The translations under genes and the position numbers were made by a program. Positions 22,189 through 33,840 of a stretch of 64,000 nucleotides of DNA are shown piece after piece (within the stretch, counting starts at the first letter, position 1; each line of letters opens with the position of its first letter). The notes under the pieces are model-generated. The model ran no database searches. It was not told the DNA's origin and saw only the letters and a program-made list of their open reading frames with translations. The DNA comes from Geosiphon pyriformis (Eukaryota; Glomeromycota; Glomeromycetes; Archaeosporales; Geosiphonaceae): NCBI GenBank assembly GCA_016748015.1, contig JAAOMT010000400.1, positions 341,163 through 405,162 on the forward strand, written 5' to 3'.

Positions 22189-23472
22189 ATACAAAAATAC
22201 CAACAACTCCAACATTATATAAATACTCAATTGTTCAAAGAGAAATTATCTCAAAAAAAACAAAACAACATAAAACAGCAATCAAAATATATTTTACTGG
22301 AAAAACAAAAAAAATCTAGATTAACCAACCAAAGTAGTTACAGAACTAGAAAAAGAGACAATATTATTCAACATGTACTCAGATTCAACAGCAGGACATT
22401 TTCACAAAGAAACAACTATAAAAAAAATCAGAAAAAGATACTATTGGCTATCAATGTATCTGGACATTGTTCAATATGTTCAAAATTGTAATACTTGTTA
22501 GAGAAGAGAAGAAACAAGGCCAAGTAAACCATTAAGACCAATTAAAGTAGGACAACTATTCAATTACATCAGAATTGACTTAGTTGGACCATTAACAATA
22601 ACTAGCAGAGGAAACAGATATATTACAGTAGCCATGGATTATCTTATAAAATGGCCAAAAGCAAAAGCCATTCAAAGAGCAAATGCAGAATCTGTTGTCA
22701 AATTCATTCATCAAGATTTAATCTGTCAACATGGATGTTCAAAAAAATTGTTATCTGATCAAAGAACTTACTTTGTGAATAGAATATTAACAGAATTGAG
22801 TCAAAGATTTGGGATAAAAAGATCATTATTATCACCATACCATTCACAAACAAATGGGTTAGTTGAAAGATTCAACAAAACACTGTATAAAGCAATAGCC
22901 AAAAAAACCAGGACAAATAGAATTTGTTCATACTATTGGTATTATTTGCTTATAGAACAATGAAACAAGACACTACACAAGCAACACCATTTGAATTAGT
23001 ATATAGTAGAATAGCAATATTATCAGTTAAAATAGAAGTCAAAACATATCTAACAGAACCAATAACAGAAGAGAATTTTCAAAAAACATTACTAAGAAGA
23101 ACATATAACTTAATGGAAACACTAGAAAACAAATGGCGAAAGGCAGTTGATAACATCCAAAAGTCACAAGAGAAACAAAAAAAAAGACATAATAACCAAC
23201 TACCAGATAAACCAGTCGAATTTAAGAATAGAGACAAAGTACTTCTACATCATACCAAAGTAGAAAAACAATGGAGTGAAAAATTTAATCTCAAATGGAA
23301 CAGACCATTTCACATAGAAAAAATTCTAGGAAATAAAGCTTATAAATTAAGGTTGAACAACAAAATATTAACCAAAGCAGCACATAGAGATCAACTGAAA
23401 TTATATCAAAACATAATATCAATACTTACCAGTAATATTTCACAACTGAGAGCACAGAAAATATTGGTTTAA
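22189..23472 (+). pseudogene. integrase of element B, right portion
   Basis: This continues the integrase cut at 14685. The zinc domain is partly frameshifted (22330-22480), then VQNCNTC lies close to a TAG. The core shows Asp in RIDLVGPLTIT (22575), Asp in LLSDQRTYFVN (about 22750) and Glu in NGLVERFNKTLY (22855), so all three catalytic positions are present despite frame breaks near 22915. The C-terminal block FKNRDKVLLHHTKVEKQWSE and RPFHIEKILGNKAYKLRL (23220-23360) follows as in D and G. Confidence 0.88.
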
Positions 23473-24227
23473 CCAAATAAGATTTTATGAGATCTGGAAC
23501 CAATCATAGTTATTAAACCAAACATGTCAAATTGAAAATATATAAAGACACAGTATATGTGACAAAAGCAACAAGAAAAAAAATAGAAATACCAAACCAT
23601 ATTTATACTTTAGCTCAACAATTGTTTCAGATGTTAAGTCAACAGCAAGTAAACATGGAAATTATTATTAACAACCAAACAATCTGTTATCAAAACACCA
23701 AACAAAAAGGAAAAAACACACTATACCAGTAACCACAGAAACAGTCAATAAACTGGTCAGATAAAATAGTAAAAAAAGTAAAGAACACTTTTGGAAAGAT
23801 AACCATTATGATTCCAACAGAAAAACTGGTAAAAAAAATTGGAACCAATGAATAAACCAATTTTCAATACTATACTGCTACTATCAATTGGAACAAAAAG
23901 TAGATATTCAGAAGTTATATCTTGACAAATCTAAGAGAATCTTTAATCAAGAGATAATCTGGAATATTGAAGACATTATTGGAAAAAAAACAAATTTAAC
24001 ACTACATATTAAGACCATTTATTGACTACACACTATATTCCAAAACTACCCAGAAGTATTGTTACACTCTAATATAGAAACAATAATCATCAACCAATGG
24101 AGAAGAATAAACAACTCACAAATTAAAGAAATAAAGAGTAGAGTGAAACAGATGTTACTTGAAAAAGAAGTATTCAACATAATTCAAAATAAAAATTTTA
24201 ACAGAGTTCAATATTAAAAGGAGGAGA
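23473..24227 (+). pseudogene. downstream (env-position) ORF of element B, decayed
   Basis: Frame 23532-23732 (YKDTVYVTKATRKKIEIPN, then a Gln-rich stretch) aligns with the start of the downstream ORF of G (32409-32140). The rest to 24227 is recognisable only as fragments, e.g. the TTYLDHL-like and EKNKQLT regions in shifted frames. It ends at the polypurine tract AAAAGGAGGAGATAA just before the LTR at 24231. Confidence 0.55.
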
Positions 24228-24230
24228 TAA

Positions 24231-25060
24231 TGTTACTCATAAAAAGAAAAAACAGATATAGAAAATAGTAGACCAATAAGAGAGTAGTAGTCAGCACATA
24301 AGTATATTGCTTAGTAATGTAAAGCAATATCAGAAATTACAGCACATTGTTCAGCAATGTAGAGCAATATTAGAAAATTAGTGCACATTGCTTAAGAAAT
24401 CATAACACATTGCTTGAGAATGTGAATGATCTCATAGAACATCAATTATGTATATATATAGTGGTAGTATTAGAAGAAAAAAAAACAGACCTCTTAGTTT
24501 AGATTTGATCTAAGCAATCTTCTATTCACAAATATCAATAAATAATTATTCATTATTTCAATCCACTCTTTACTATCAATATTTTATGTTGATAGTAATT
24601 GATACTTAATTACACTAGAACAATAGCTCTTAATTATGACTATTAACAAGATACTAACACTTATTATCTTGGCTTGTTTCTTTATTTCTTTTCATTTTTT
24701 TTGTTATTTCTTTTTGTTTTACTAATTGATTAAAGAGAAAAAGTGCTGAATTATTGATGTCAAGGATAGCCTGGTAAAAGACCCCAAAGGAAGAGTATAA
24801 CATTGAGAATTTAAAGATAGCTTACCAGAAAAGCATCTCTGCCAGATTACCAGCCACTACATTGTGAAAAAAATTGGACAGAATTGCAATTCTGGAAGGC
24901 TACTGAAACAACTATTGAATCTCTGTTTATTATACAAAAAACTTTACAACAAAACTTTCAGACCAACCAAAACCTTCAGATATTAACATCATTATATCAA
25001 TTGAGCACCAAGTTACAGGTTTGTTATTTGTTTTGAGACCTCAAATAATTACTTATAACA
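24231..25060 (+). repeat. 3' LTR of element B
   Basis: Same length as the 5' LTR (830 bp). It starts TGTTACTCATAAAAAG after a clear polypurine tract and ends ACTTATAACA. It repeats the ATTGCT/AGCAAT array at about 24298-24425 and the TATA-like run near 24450-24460. Right of 25060 the minus-strand Gag of C resumes. Confidence 0.88.
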
Positions 25061-27155
25061 GTATATTACTATTGCCAATCTTCAATTTTGTTTAATCTGA
25101 ATAGTTTTCAGCCTTTGGTTTCCAGTTTGAGATAAGTTTTGGAACTGGATTTGAATTGGTTGGGGCTAATAAATTAGCTGAAGTTGGGACAACTAATAGA
25201 TTACTAATACTGGATTTTAATAAATTGGTGCTTAATACATTGGCTGTGTCATTTGAGAATAATAAGGCTGATGTGAATATTGTTCAGATAATTAATTACT
25301 AATATAATTCTGAGTTTAAAATTAGCAATCAGAGTTTCAATACTAATTTTCTGATTGTTGATTGCTTAATTGTTTGTGACATTTGAATTACAGATGTTTT
25401 TGTTTATTACAATAGTAACAATTACATGTTTTTTGTTGTCATGATTGATTAATAATAATTAATGTGATTAATTTTGGATACTATTTGAGTTTCTTGGATT
25501 ATTGTAATATTGTGGTAGTTGATAAATTGTCTAATTGTTAGCTAAGTATTTCTCTAGTTTTTAATTAATGAAATTACTGAATTGTTTCAACTTGGAGTCT
25601 AATTTAGATGATCCATTTATTGTTAAATTAATGGCTTGAGCATGATTAACTTCTAGCTTGGCCAATTCAAAATTTTGGACATAAGTAACTGTATCTTGAA
25701 GAATTTGCAAATATATGGGACATATGTGCTAAAGAATACTACTATATAGTTTATAGATAAACTGGTTCAAGATTTGTGATGCTATAATGTAATTTATGTC
25801 AATTGCTTGTATTTGGTACAGATTTCTATAAACGTGTCTTAGATAAGTAGTAACTGCTTTAGTTTCTCTTTGTTTTATGGTTGTGAAAGTATAAATTAGA
25901 TGATTAATGCTATTATTGTTACTAAAATATTTCAAGAATTTAACTTTGAATATATTGAAATCTTGGAGTTTCTGAATCAGACTTTGATATTATAAATTGG
26001 CAGTATTTTAAAGAAAATATGGAATTGTCTATAATGCTTTGGCATTGTTTTATCTGTTGGCTGCAATGGCTTTTTTTACATTATTAAACTATACTTGCAT
26101 ATTGTCTTTCTTATCAGTAAATTTCTCAAATTTTGCAATTGGTACATATGCTATTAGTGCTAATAGTAGTTGTTGTTATAGTTGTGATTGCTGTTGAAGT
26201 TGCATTTGAAGTTGCTGTTGGGGTAGTAGTTATGGCTATTGTTGTTGCTATTTGGCAATTGGTGCACCTGGTGGTAGATTAATCATAATTACTAAAGGTA
26301 AGTTTTGGGAAACAATAAGAACAGTGCTTGGATTGTTCTAATTTTATGGAGTTGGAACAATTGAGATTTGTATTTTCAGGTTTTCTGAAATTGGGTTTTA
26401 ATTATTAATTTCCTAATTGCTATTTTTCTTTTCCTTAGAGTTGGTTACTTTCCAAGGACTAATGATTCCGAAATCTGGTTGTGGTAATAGTAATCAAACT
26501 CTTGATGATATTGGAGATTATGATTTAAATCTCTTAAAATAATTGCCATATGTTTCTAATAATTCTGTTTTCTTCTGTTTACTTTAGAATAAGATTCTGT
26601 TTAATAGTGTTGTTGTATTGACTGTAGATGACACTTATTAATATTATATTGATGGTGCTTCTGGATGTGTGGTAATATAATAGTTTAGCAGATAAATCAA
26701 CTTTCTGTTTCTTTTAAGTAGGTAATTGTATTTGCTTTGGGATTTCTGTTGGTGTTTGTAATCTTCTTTTTCTTTTGTCAGCAAAAGTAATAGAAAATTT
26801 TTGTTTAGTGTACTTTTTAATTTTTCTGTTTATTTTTGTGATTAGTGGTGTAAATAAATAATTTTTTGGCAGTGTAGTGCTTTGGAATAGTTTATCAAAG
26901 AAATTGTTAAAGACAAATTCTGGATCTTTTTGGCCTCCTAAATAATATATGATTCTTTTGTTGATATAACAATTGAAAGCTGATTTTGCTGACCAGTTAT
27001 TATTTATCAATCTGAGATAATTTTTGTAATACTGAAATAAGGATTTCGCAAATCCCAAGTAGTTTGTTCTTATTTCTTCTGATTCTGCCACTGTTTTGAA
27101 TAGTTGTTGTTAGTACTGGTTTTTTGTTGAATTATACCTTACAGGAAGCATCAAA
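25061..27155 (-). pseudogene. Gag of element C
   Basis: Minus frames cover the N terminus MAESEEIRTNYLGFAK (27091-26714, ending at a TAA), a decayed Pro/Gln/Asn linker (26700-26100), the capsid-like block KYFSNNNSINHLIYTFTTIKQ (25935-25729), and a zinc knuckle near 25410-25370 reading CYYCNKQKHL then FKC with one stop. The segment 27092-27155 is the leader between LTR and Gag, with a weakened version of the conserved hairpin. Confidence 0.8.
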
Positions 27156-27959
27156 TGTTACAAATAATTATTTGAGGTCTCAAAACAAATAACAAATCTG
27201 TAATTTGGTGCTTAATAGTTAATACAATTGATATTATTTAAAGGTTTTGGTATCTGAAGATGTTGGTTTGAGTTTTTTATATAATAGACAGAGATTTAAT
27301 GATAGTTTCATCTTTCATTTTCTAGAATCACAATTCTGTCAATTTCTTTTTTAGTATGGTGGTCAGTAATTCTTTTGGTAAGCTATTCTCAATTCTGAGT
27401 GTTTATTCTTATTTCTGGATTTTTTACTAGTGCTATATTTTAACATTAGTATCTCTGCATGTTAATTAATTAGTAAACAATAAAAATAAATAAATAAAAG
27501 AAAAGAAAGAAAGAAAATAAAAAAAATAAAGAAAATAAGCTAAGACAATAAAAAGTTAGTATTCTGTTAATAGCTATTATTAAGAGCTATTGGTTCAGTG
27601 TGATTAAGTATTGAATACTATTAACATTAAGTATTAATAATAAAAAATAGATTTAGATAGTGAATAATTATTTTATTGATATTTAATAATTGTTTAACTA
27701 AAGATTTTTGAGGTTAATTATACTAAGATGTTTTTACTGTCAGATCTTTGTATTGATTCTGTCTTTTTTGCTTCTAATGCTCTTGCTATATATATATAAT
27801 TTGAATTTTATGAGATCATTCACATTCCCAAGTGATATACTATAATTTATTAAGCAATACTTATATTGCTAAGCAATATGTTTATGTGTTAACTATTATT
27901 CTTCTATTAGTCTATCTGTTTTTCTATTATTTTTTTGTATGTTTTTTCTATAAGTAACA
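27156..27959 (-). repeat. 5' LTR of element C (804 bp)
   Basis: On the plus strand it begins TGTTACAAATAATTATTTGAG and ends TATAAGTAACA. It contains a TATA-like run near 27788-27800 and a weaker AGCAAT/ATTGCT array near 27840-27890. The partner LTR is outside the window. Beyond 27959 the sequence is F's Cys-rich region. Confidence 0.8.
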
Positions 27960-28580
27960 ACAAAGTGCTTTCAATTTTGGCATTGGTCATTCTCCAAATT
28001 TTATTTTCATTGTGAAGATAACCATCTAAACAGAAAATTGCTCTATGCCAAGCTGTATTTAATAAGATTTTACAACTTACCCAGTCACTTATAAGGATCG
28101 TGTATTAACACAATATATTATACATCTCTCTTTGACCAAAAATGTTATTCCACATTCTTTTGTCGAGTAATTGTTTGCCACAAGTGAAACATGGTTTGTT
28201 GTCCTACTTGTCTTGTTATTTTGGGTAGTTATATTGTTTTTTATAATATAACTTACAATAGTAGTGTGTGTGAATCCAATAGTTTTTGTCTAATACAATC
28301 TATGTTTTCATAAAGAACAGTTTTTTCTTACAGTCCTTATATTTAAGTAGAATATAAGATGATTTTTTTATTGGTTCATGTGAATATAATCTTTTTTAGC
28401 CATTTGTTATTTCTTTGTTATTGGTTTTATTTGGGTTTTCCTCTTCTTTTTCTTTTTTTTTATCATTTTATGAAAGTACTAGTAGTAATTCATTGTAATT
28501 ATTGTTAGTTTATGAAACTTGGTAGGCTTTCCAGATAGGTTTTTTTACTTTTTTGTTGAATTCAATTAGTAATTATATGA
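27960..28580 (-). pseudogene. Cys-rich segment of element F
   Basis: By eye the region aligns with G 36600-36980 on the minus strand: the stretches around 28080-28180 (CCCAGTCACTTATAAGGATCGTGTA) and 36710-36800 match closely. CxxC-type pairs are still visible near 28180-28230, but the frame is broken. It is cut at 27959 by element C. Confidence 0.55.
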
Positions 28581-29280
28581 TAGTTGGTTTGAAGTGGCTG
28601 CAAATAGCTGGTACTTATATATGCTTGTTGTTTTGGCTAAGTTAGAGCTTTTGTGTAGTCTATTCAAGTATGGCATTTGTTTTTATCAGCCAATTGTTGC
28701 CAACAAAAGCTTAGTATTAGATAGTGTTCATTACAAAGACTTTGATTGGTATGATAATTCCATTGACTTCAAATGGGAAGTTATTTATTTAGCCTATTAG
28801 AGTCTTTGTTGCTCCATTAGCAGTAATTATTTATGTATTGGCAGTTCAGTTAACTTGGCAACCTAATTGGTCCATGAGTTGTCATGTGATAATACTACTT
28901 GTTAACTTACTATTCAGAATTAGTTTAATGAACTGTCCATTAACTTTAGCATTAGTGTATATTGCAGTAATAGATTTGGTATCAAAGGCAGCTCTACTAA
29001 ATAAAAGTGTTATTGTTGGCTTTTCTAGTTTAAAAAAAAATATTGTGGCTAGTAATTTATCATTGGTAACAATTGCTAGTAGTATATTGCTGGTAAGTGG
29101 GTTATGATTAGTTTTTAAGTTTCTGAATGAGGCATTTTCTGGAGTAACTAAAAGACTTAAATAGTTTTGGAAATTCAGGTTTTGAATGTATTCTATTTCT
29201 GAACTCCACTGACATAATCCTAATGGTTGACTTGCTAAGCTGAGAATTGGTTGGTACATTACTATTGCCAATTGTCAAGT
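28580..29280 (-). pseudogene. retropepsin-like protease of element F
   Basis: Minus frame 29271-28882 reads into KVNGQFIKLILNSKLTSSIIT. The catalytic Asp is replaced by Asn, as in B. The lower part (28880-28600) has the conserved NYFPFEVNGI-like block and ALVGND end in broken frames. Confidence 0.7.
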
Positions 29281-30878
29281 TTGTTGGGTATGCACCATTT
29301 TTGGTCTTGGATTTCCAATTGGTACAGTAGTCTGAGGTGGTGTTTAAATTTGTTGGGGCTGATAGATTACCTGAGACTACAACTAATAGATAGGTTGTGG
29401 CTGTAGTTGATAAATTACTGGTGTGACAGTTTGATATACTGGAGGTATATATATTGGTTGCTATGTTATTTGGGTGTAATAAAGTGAGTACTGATCTTAA
29501 TTTAGGTAATAGTTTGGAGTTTAAAACTGGCAATCAGGATTTTGATATTGATTTTTCAATTATTAATTATTACTTTTGGTGTGGCAATTTATTCTCAAAT
29601 GGTCTTGTTTCTTATAGTTGTAACAGACATGTATCTCTAATTGCCATAGTTAATTTGCTAAGGATGATGATGACAATAAATGTGGTTAATGCTGAAATCA
29701 ATTAGTATTTTCTAAATTGTAATGCTATAACAGCTAATAAATTGTCTAATTGTTAGCTAAGTATTCTTTTAATTTCTAATTAATGGATTGCTGAATTGCT
29801 TTAGCTTAGAATCCAATTCAGATAATTCATTTATTACTAAGTTAATGGCTTGGGCATAGTTAACTTCTAGTTCAGCTGATTTAAAATCTCTGGCATGATT
29901 GACTGCATTTTGAAGTGTATTTGGGTACATTGGACATATTTGCTATAACAAACTGTTGCATAAGCTTTAGATAAATTGATTCAAAATCTGTGGTGCTGTA
30001 AAATAGTTGGCTTCAATTGCTTGGATCTGGTGCAGATTTCTGTGGAAATGTCCCAAGTAAGTAGTGACTGCTTTAGTATCTCTTTGCTTGATAGTAGTAA
30101 AGCTAGTGACTAAGTGATTAATACTATTATGATTACTAAAATTTTGTAGAAATGTGACTTTGAATGCATTAAAATTCTGGGATTTGTTTACAAGATTTTG
30201 ATACCATAAATTAGTCATATCTTAAAAAAAATATAGAATTGCCTAAAGAGCTTTGGTGTCATCCCAATTATTGGCTGCAAATGCTTTAGTAATATTGTTT
30301 AACTATGCTTAAATATTGTCCTCTTTATCTGTGAATTTTTCAATTTTGGCAATTGGTACATATATTATTGGTGTTAATTGTTGTGATTACTGTGGGTTTT
30401 GATAATGAAAAACAGAGTTTGGGACTACTAATAGATTAATTTGAATAACTGAAGGTAAGTTTTGCTGAATAATAGGGGCAGAATTTGGATTGATCAGATT
30501 TTGCTAAGCCTGAACTGTTAAGGTTAGTATTTCTGGGTTTTTGAAAATCAGGTTTTAAGTATTAATTTCTTGATTGCTATTTTTTTTTTCTGAGTTAGTT
30601 ATTTCCCAAGGACTGGTATTTCCAAAATCTGGTTGTGGTAATAGTAATTGACATTCTAATGATATAATCAGTTGCAAATTAAATCTCTTAAAATAATTGC
30701 TATAGGTTTCCAATAGTTTGGTTTTTTTTTGTTTACTTTGAAACAGAATTTTAGCTAATAATGTTTTTGTATTTACTGTGGATGTGCCTGTTGATGTTAT
30801 GTTAATGGTACTTCTGGGTGTGTGATAGTATGATGAATTAATTGGTGAATTGACTTTTGGTTTCTTTCAAGTAGGTGG
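29281..30878 (-). pseudogene. Gag (capsid and C-terminal part) of element F
   Basis: The capsid-like block 30218-29967 (FLQNFSNHNSINHLVTSFTTIKQ, ILNQFI) is clear. The C-terminal part 29950-29540 and the Ser/Asn-rich region 29533-29108 are decayed. The N-terminal part is displaced to 44674-45060 by insertion of G at 30879. Confidence 0.75.
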
Positions 30879-31735
30879 TATTACAGATGATTATTTGGGA
30901 TCTCAAATCAAATAACAAATCCATAACTTGGTGCTCAATATCTTGATAATGTTAATAATATTGGTATGTTGGTTGTATTTGAAGGTTTTTTAGAGTTGAG
31001 TCTTTTGTATAATAGACAGAGGTTCAATGATGATGTAGTTGATTGGTAAGTTGTGTTCCCAATTTTTGTCTTCAGTATAGTGGCCAGTTTATTCTGGCAG
31101 TCATGCCTTTCTGGTAAGCTATCTGTTAATATATATATAATTCTACCCTTATTTCTGGGTCTTTTACCAGGCTATCCATGACGTTAATAACTCAGTTCTT
31201 TAATCTCTGATCAATTAGTATACAACAATAAAATCAAAGAAAAGAAAAAATAAAAGAAATAAAGAAATGAGCCAAGGCAATGCACAAGTTAGTATTCTAT
31301 CAATAGCCATGATCAAGAGCTATTGTTCCAGTATGGTTAAGTGTCAATAACTATTAACATAAAGTGTTAATAGTGGAGAGGTGATTGGAAATATTAAACA
31401 ATAATTATTTATTGATGTGGAAGGTTGTTTAGATTAAATCTAAACTGAAAAGTCTGTCTTTTTTACTTCTAATGCTACTGTTATATATACATAATTGAGA
31501 TTCTTCAATTCCTCAATTCTTCACACCAGAAATCTTGGAATTTCTGGAATCCTGCAATTCCTTTTGAGAAGAATCCTGGAATTCTGGAATTTTGCGATTT
31601 CTTGTATGAGAATCCTGAAATTTCTGGAATCCTGCAATTTCTCTTGAAAGGAATCCTGGAATTCCACATTTACTATGGCTACTTCTGATTGGCTAATTTA
31701 TATCCTAATATATTTCCTATATTCTATGAGTAACA
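30879..31735 (-). repeat. 3' LTR of element G (857 bp)
   Basis: On the plus strand it starts TATTACAGATG (the partner has TGTTATAGATG) and ends GAGTAACA. The minus-strand polypurine tract is about 31736-31752. U3 carries an array of GGAATTCTGGAAT-type palindromes (31505-31665) close to the TATATATA run near 31480-31490. In ~300 compared bases it differs from its partner at about 11% of sites, almost all transitions. Confidence 0.9.
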
Positions 31736-31749
31736 TTATTCCTTTCTTT

Positions 31750-32409
31750 TTAATATTGAACTCTATCAAGATCTCTCAAATCTCTTAGCTCTAAATTTTC
31801 ATTCTTGAGTAGTTCTTGGACTTTTTTTCCGAGAATTATTTGTGTTATCTTGTTCTGTAATTCTTCAAATTGGGCATTGGTTATTTTTCCCATTTGGTTG
31901 ACAATAACAGTATCCATTTTAGTGTTGAGCAAAATTTCTGGTCGATCTTGAAATCCAATATGTAGCCAATAAATGGCTCTTGCTTGTATGGTTAAATTGT
32001 TTTTCCCCACAAATTGTTCTAATTGTTGTAGTATTGTTGTATTAAATAATCGTCTTGTTTTATCCATATATAGATTTTGAATATTCACATATTGTCCCAA
32101 GTAAAAGTAATAAAAGTTTCTTGAAAATTGTTGTATCCATCAATTCCAGGTTTCTATAGTCAACTCTTGATATTGGGTAATTTTGGGTTGTGTTTCTATT
32201 GCCAGTTTCACTTTTGCCATTATTTTGTCAACAGTGTTTTCTGTTTTTCTCCATACTTTATCTTGTGGTCTTTTTTTGGTGTTTGTGTATCTGATAGTTT
32301 GTTGATTAATTGTGATTTCCATTTCTTGTTGTTGGATCAATTGAAAGAGTTGTTGTGCTAGTAAGTGAATATTGTCAGTAATTTCCATTTTTTTGCAGTT
32401 TTCTATCAT
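31750..32409 (-). pseudogene. downstream (env-position) ORF of element G, one stop
   Basis: Two minus frames in the same register (32409-32140 and 32100-31750) form one ~220-residue ORF broken by a single TGA at 32142-32140. The protein starts MIENCKKMEITDNIH, has a Gln-rich helix (LAQQLFQLIQQQ), a middle FSRNFYYFYLGQYVNIQNLY, and the conserved C-terminal half shared with elements D and E. It ends just before the polypurine tract. No membrane segment is seen. Unknown function. Confidence 0.62.
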
Positions 32410-32579
32410 GTTTACTATGTCTTTATATACTTTTTTTATTGTTCAATTTTACATGTTTGGTTTGATGATGATGATTGGTTTCAGATCTTGTGGAATCTCA
32501 TCTGGTTGTACTAGTATTTTCTGTACTTCTAATTGTGGAATATTACTGATAGATGGTAATACTATATGGTAATATGATT

Positions 32580-33840
32580 TCAGTCAATCACTATGTGCTG
32601 CTTTGGCTAAGATTTTGTTGTCTTATCTTAATTTATAAGCTCCATTTCCAAGAATTTTTTTTATGTGAAATGGTCCATCCTATTTGGAGTCAAATTTTTC
32701 ACTTCATTGTTTTTCTGCTTTAGTATGATATAAAAATACTTTGTCTCCGATCTTGAATTCAACTGGTTTATCTGGTAGTTGGTTATCGTGTCTTTTTTTT
32801 TGTTTCTCTTGTGACTTTTGAATGTTATCAGCTGCTTTTTATCACTTGTTTTCTAGAGTTTCCATCAAGTCATATGTTCTTCTTAGCAACATTTCTTGAA
32901 AATTATCTTTAGTTATTGGTTCTACTGAATAAGTATTGATCTCTATGTCAACTGACAATGTTGCTGTTTTACTGTATACTAATTCAAATGGTGTTGCTTG
33001 TGTAGTGTCTTGCTTCATTGTTCAATAAGCAAATAATACTGATGGTATGAACAAATCCCATTCGTCCTGGTTTTCTTGACTGATCTTGGCTATTGCTTTA
33101 TACAATGTTCTGTTAAATCTTTCAATTAACCCATTTGTTTATGGATGGTATGGTAATAATAATGGTCTTTTGATTCCAAATCTTTGACTTAATTCTGCTA
33201 ATGTTCTATTTACAAAGTGAGTTCCTTAATCTGATAATAGTTTTTTTGGACATTCGTGTTGACAGATTAAATCTTGGTGAATGAATTTAACAACAGATTC
33301 TGCATCTGCTCTTTGAATGGCTTTTGCTTCTGGCCATTTAATGAGATAATCCATGGCTACTGCAATGTATCTGTTGCCTTTGTTGGTTATTGTTAATGGT
33401 CTGACTAGATCAATTCCAATTCAATCAAATAGTTGTTCCACTTTAATTGGTCTTAATGATTCACTTGGTCTTGCTCCTTCTCTTTTCTGGAAAGCATTAC
33501 AATTTTGAACATATTGGATGATGTCTAGATACATTGTTGGCCAATAGTATCTTTTTCTAGTTCTTTCCATGGTTGCTTTTTTATGAAAATGTTCTGCTGT
33601 TGGGTCTAAGTACATATTAAACAATATTGTTTCTTTCTCTGGTTCTGTAATTATTCTTGTTGGCTGGTCTGGATTTCTTCTGTTTTTCTGGTACAGTATA
33701 TTTTGATGACTGATAAAATATTTTGATTGTTGTTTTATGTTGTTTTGTTCTTTTTGAGATAATTTTTCCTTAAACAATTGTGTATTTATATAATGTTGGA
33801 ATTGTTGGTATTTTTGTATATTCATCTTTTGTTATATTTT
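32580..33840 (-). pseudogene. integrase of element G
   Basis: Minus frame 33825-33421 carries the start (MNIQKYQQFQHYINTQLF), the HHCC zinc domain with its first Cys as CNAF rather than CNTC, and the run to the core. The first Asp is in GIDLVRPLTIT just below 33420, the second in LLSD near 33240 and the Glu in NGLIERFNRTLY near 33140. The DKVFLYHTKAEKQ and FHIKKILGNGAYKL blocks lie at 32790-32630. About seven stops are present but the frame is largely kept. Confidence 0.88.

Larger units (their letters stand above)
7594..25060 (+). mobile_element. complete but dead Ty3/gypsy element B, interrupted by A
   Basis: Both LTRs are present and equal in length (830 bp: 7594-8423 and 24231-25060). 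Flanks suggest a 4-bp target duplication, GTGT at 7590-7593 and GTAT at 25061-25064, with one transition. Internally it carries Gag, protease, Cys-rich segment, dUTPase-like domain, RT, RNase H, integrase and a downstream ORF, all decayed. Its integrase is split by minus-strand element A (14686-22188). Without A the element is about 10.0 kb. In the first ~205 LTR bases I see about 16 differences between the two LTRs, nearly all transitions. Confidence 0.9.
6743..27959 (-). mobile_element. Ty3/gypsy element C (minus), split by D and B
   Basis: Visible pieces are the protease region (6743-7593), Gag (25061-27155) and the 5' LTR (27156-27959). The protease and Gag pieces join when plus-strand element B (7594-25060) is removed: the left flank ends TTAGTGT and the right begins GTATATTACTATTGCC, matching the continuous sequence of the related element F near 29250-29275. 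The remainder of C lies left of the window, beyond D. C itself sits inside the Cys-rich region of F. Confidence 0.82.

Noticed and set aside
31505-31665. True heat-shock elements in the G LTR
   Set aside because: Only two-unit TTCTGGAA matches; spacing between further units does not follow the alternating 5-bp rule, so kept as a resemblance only.
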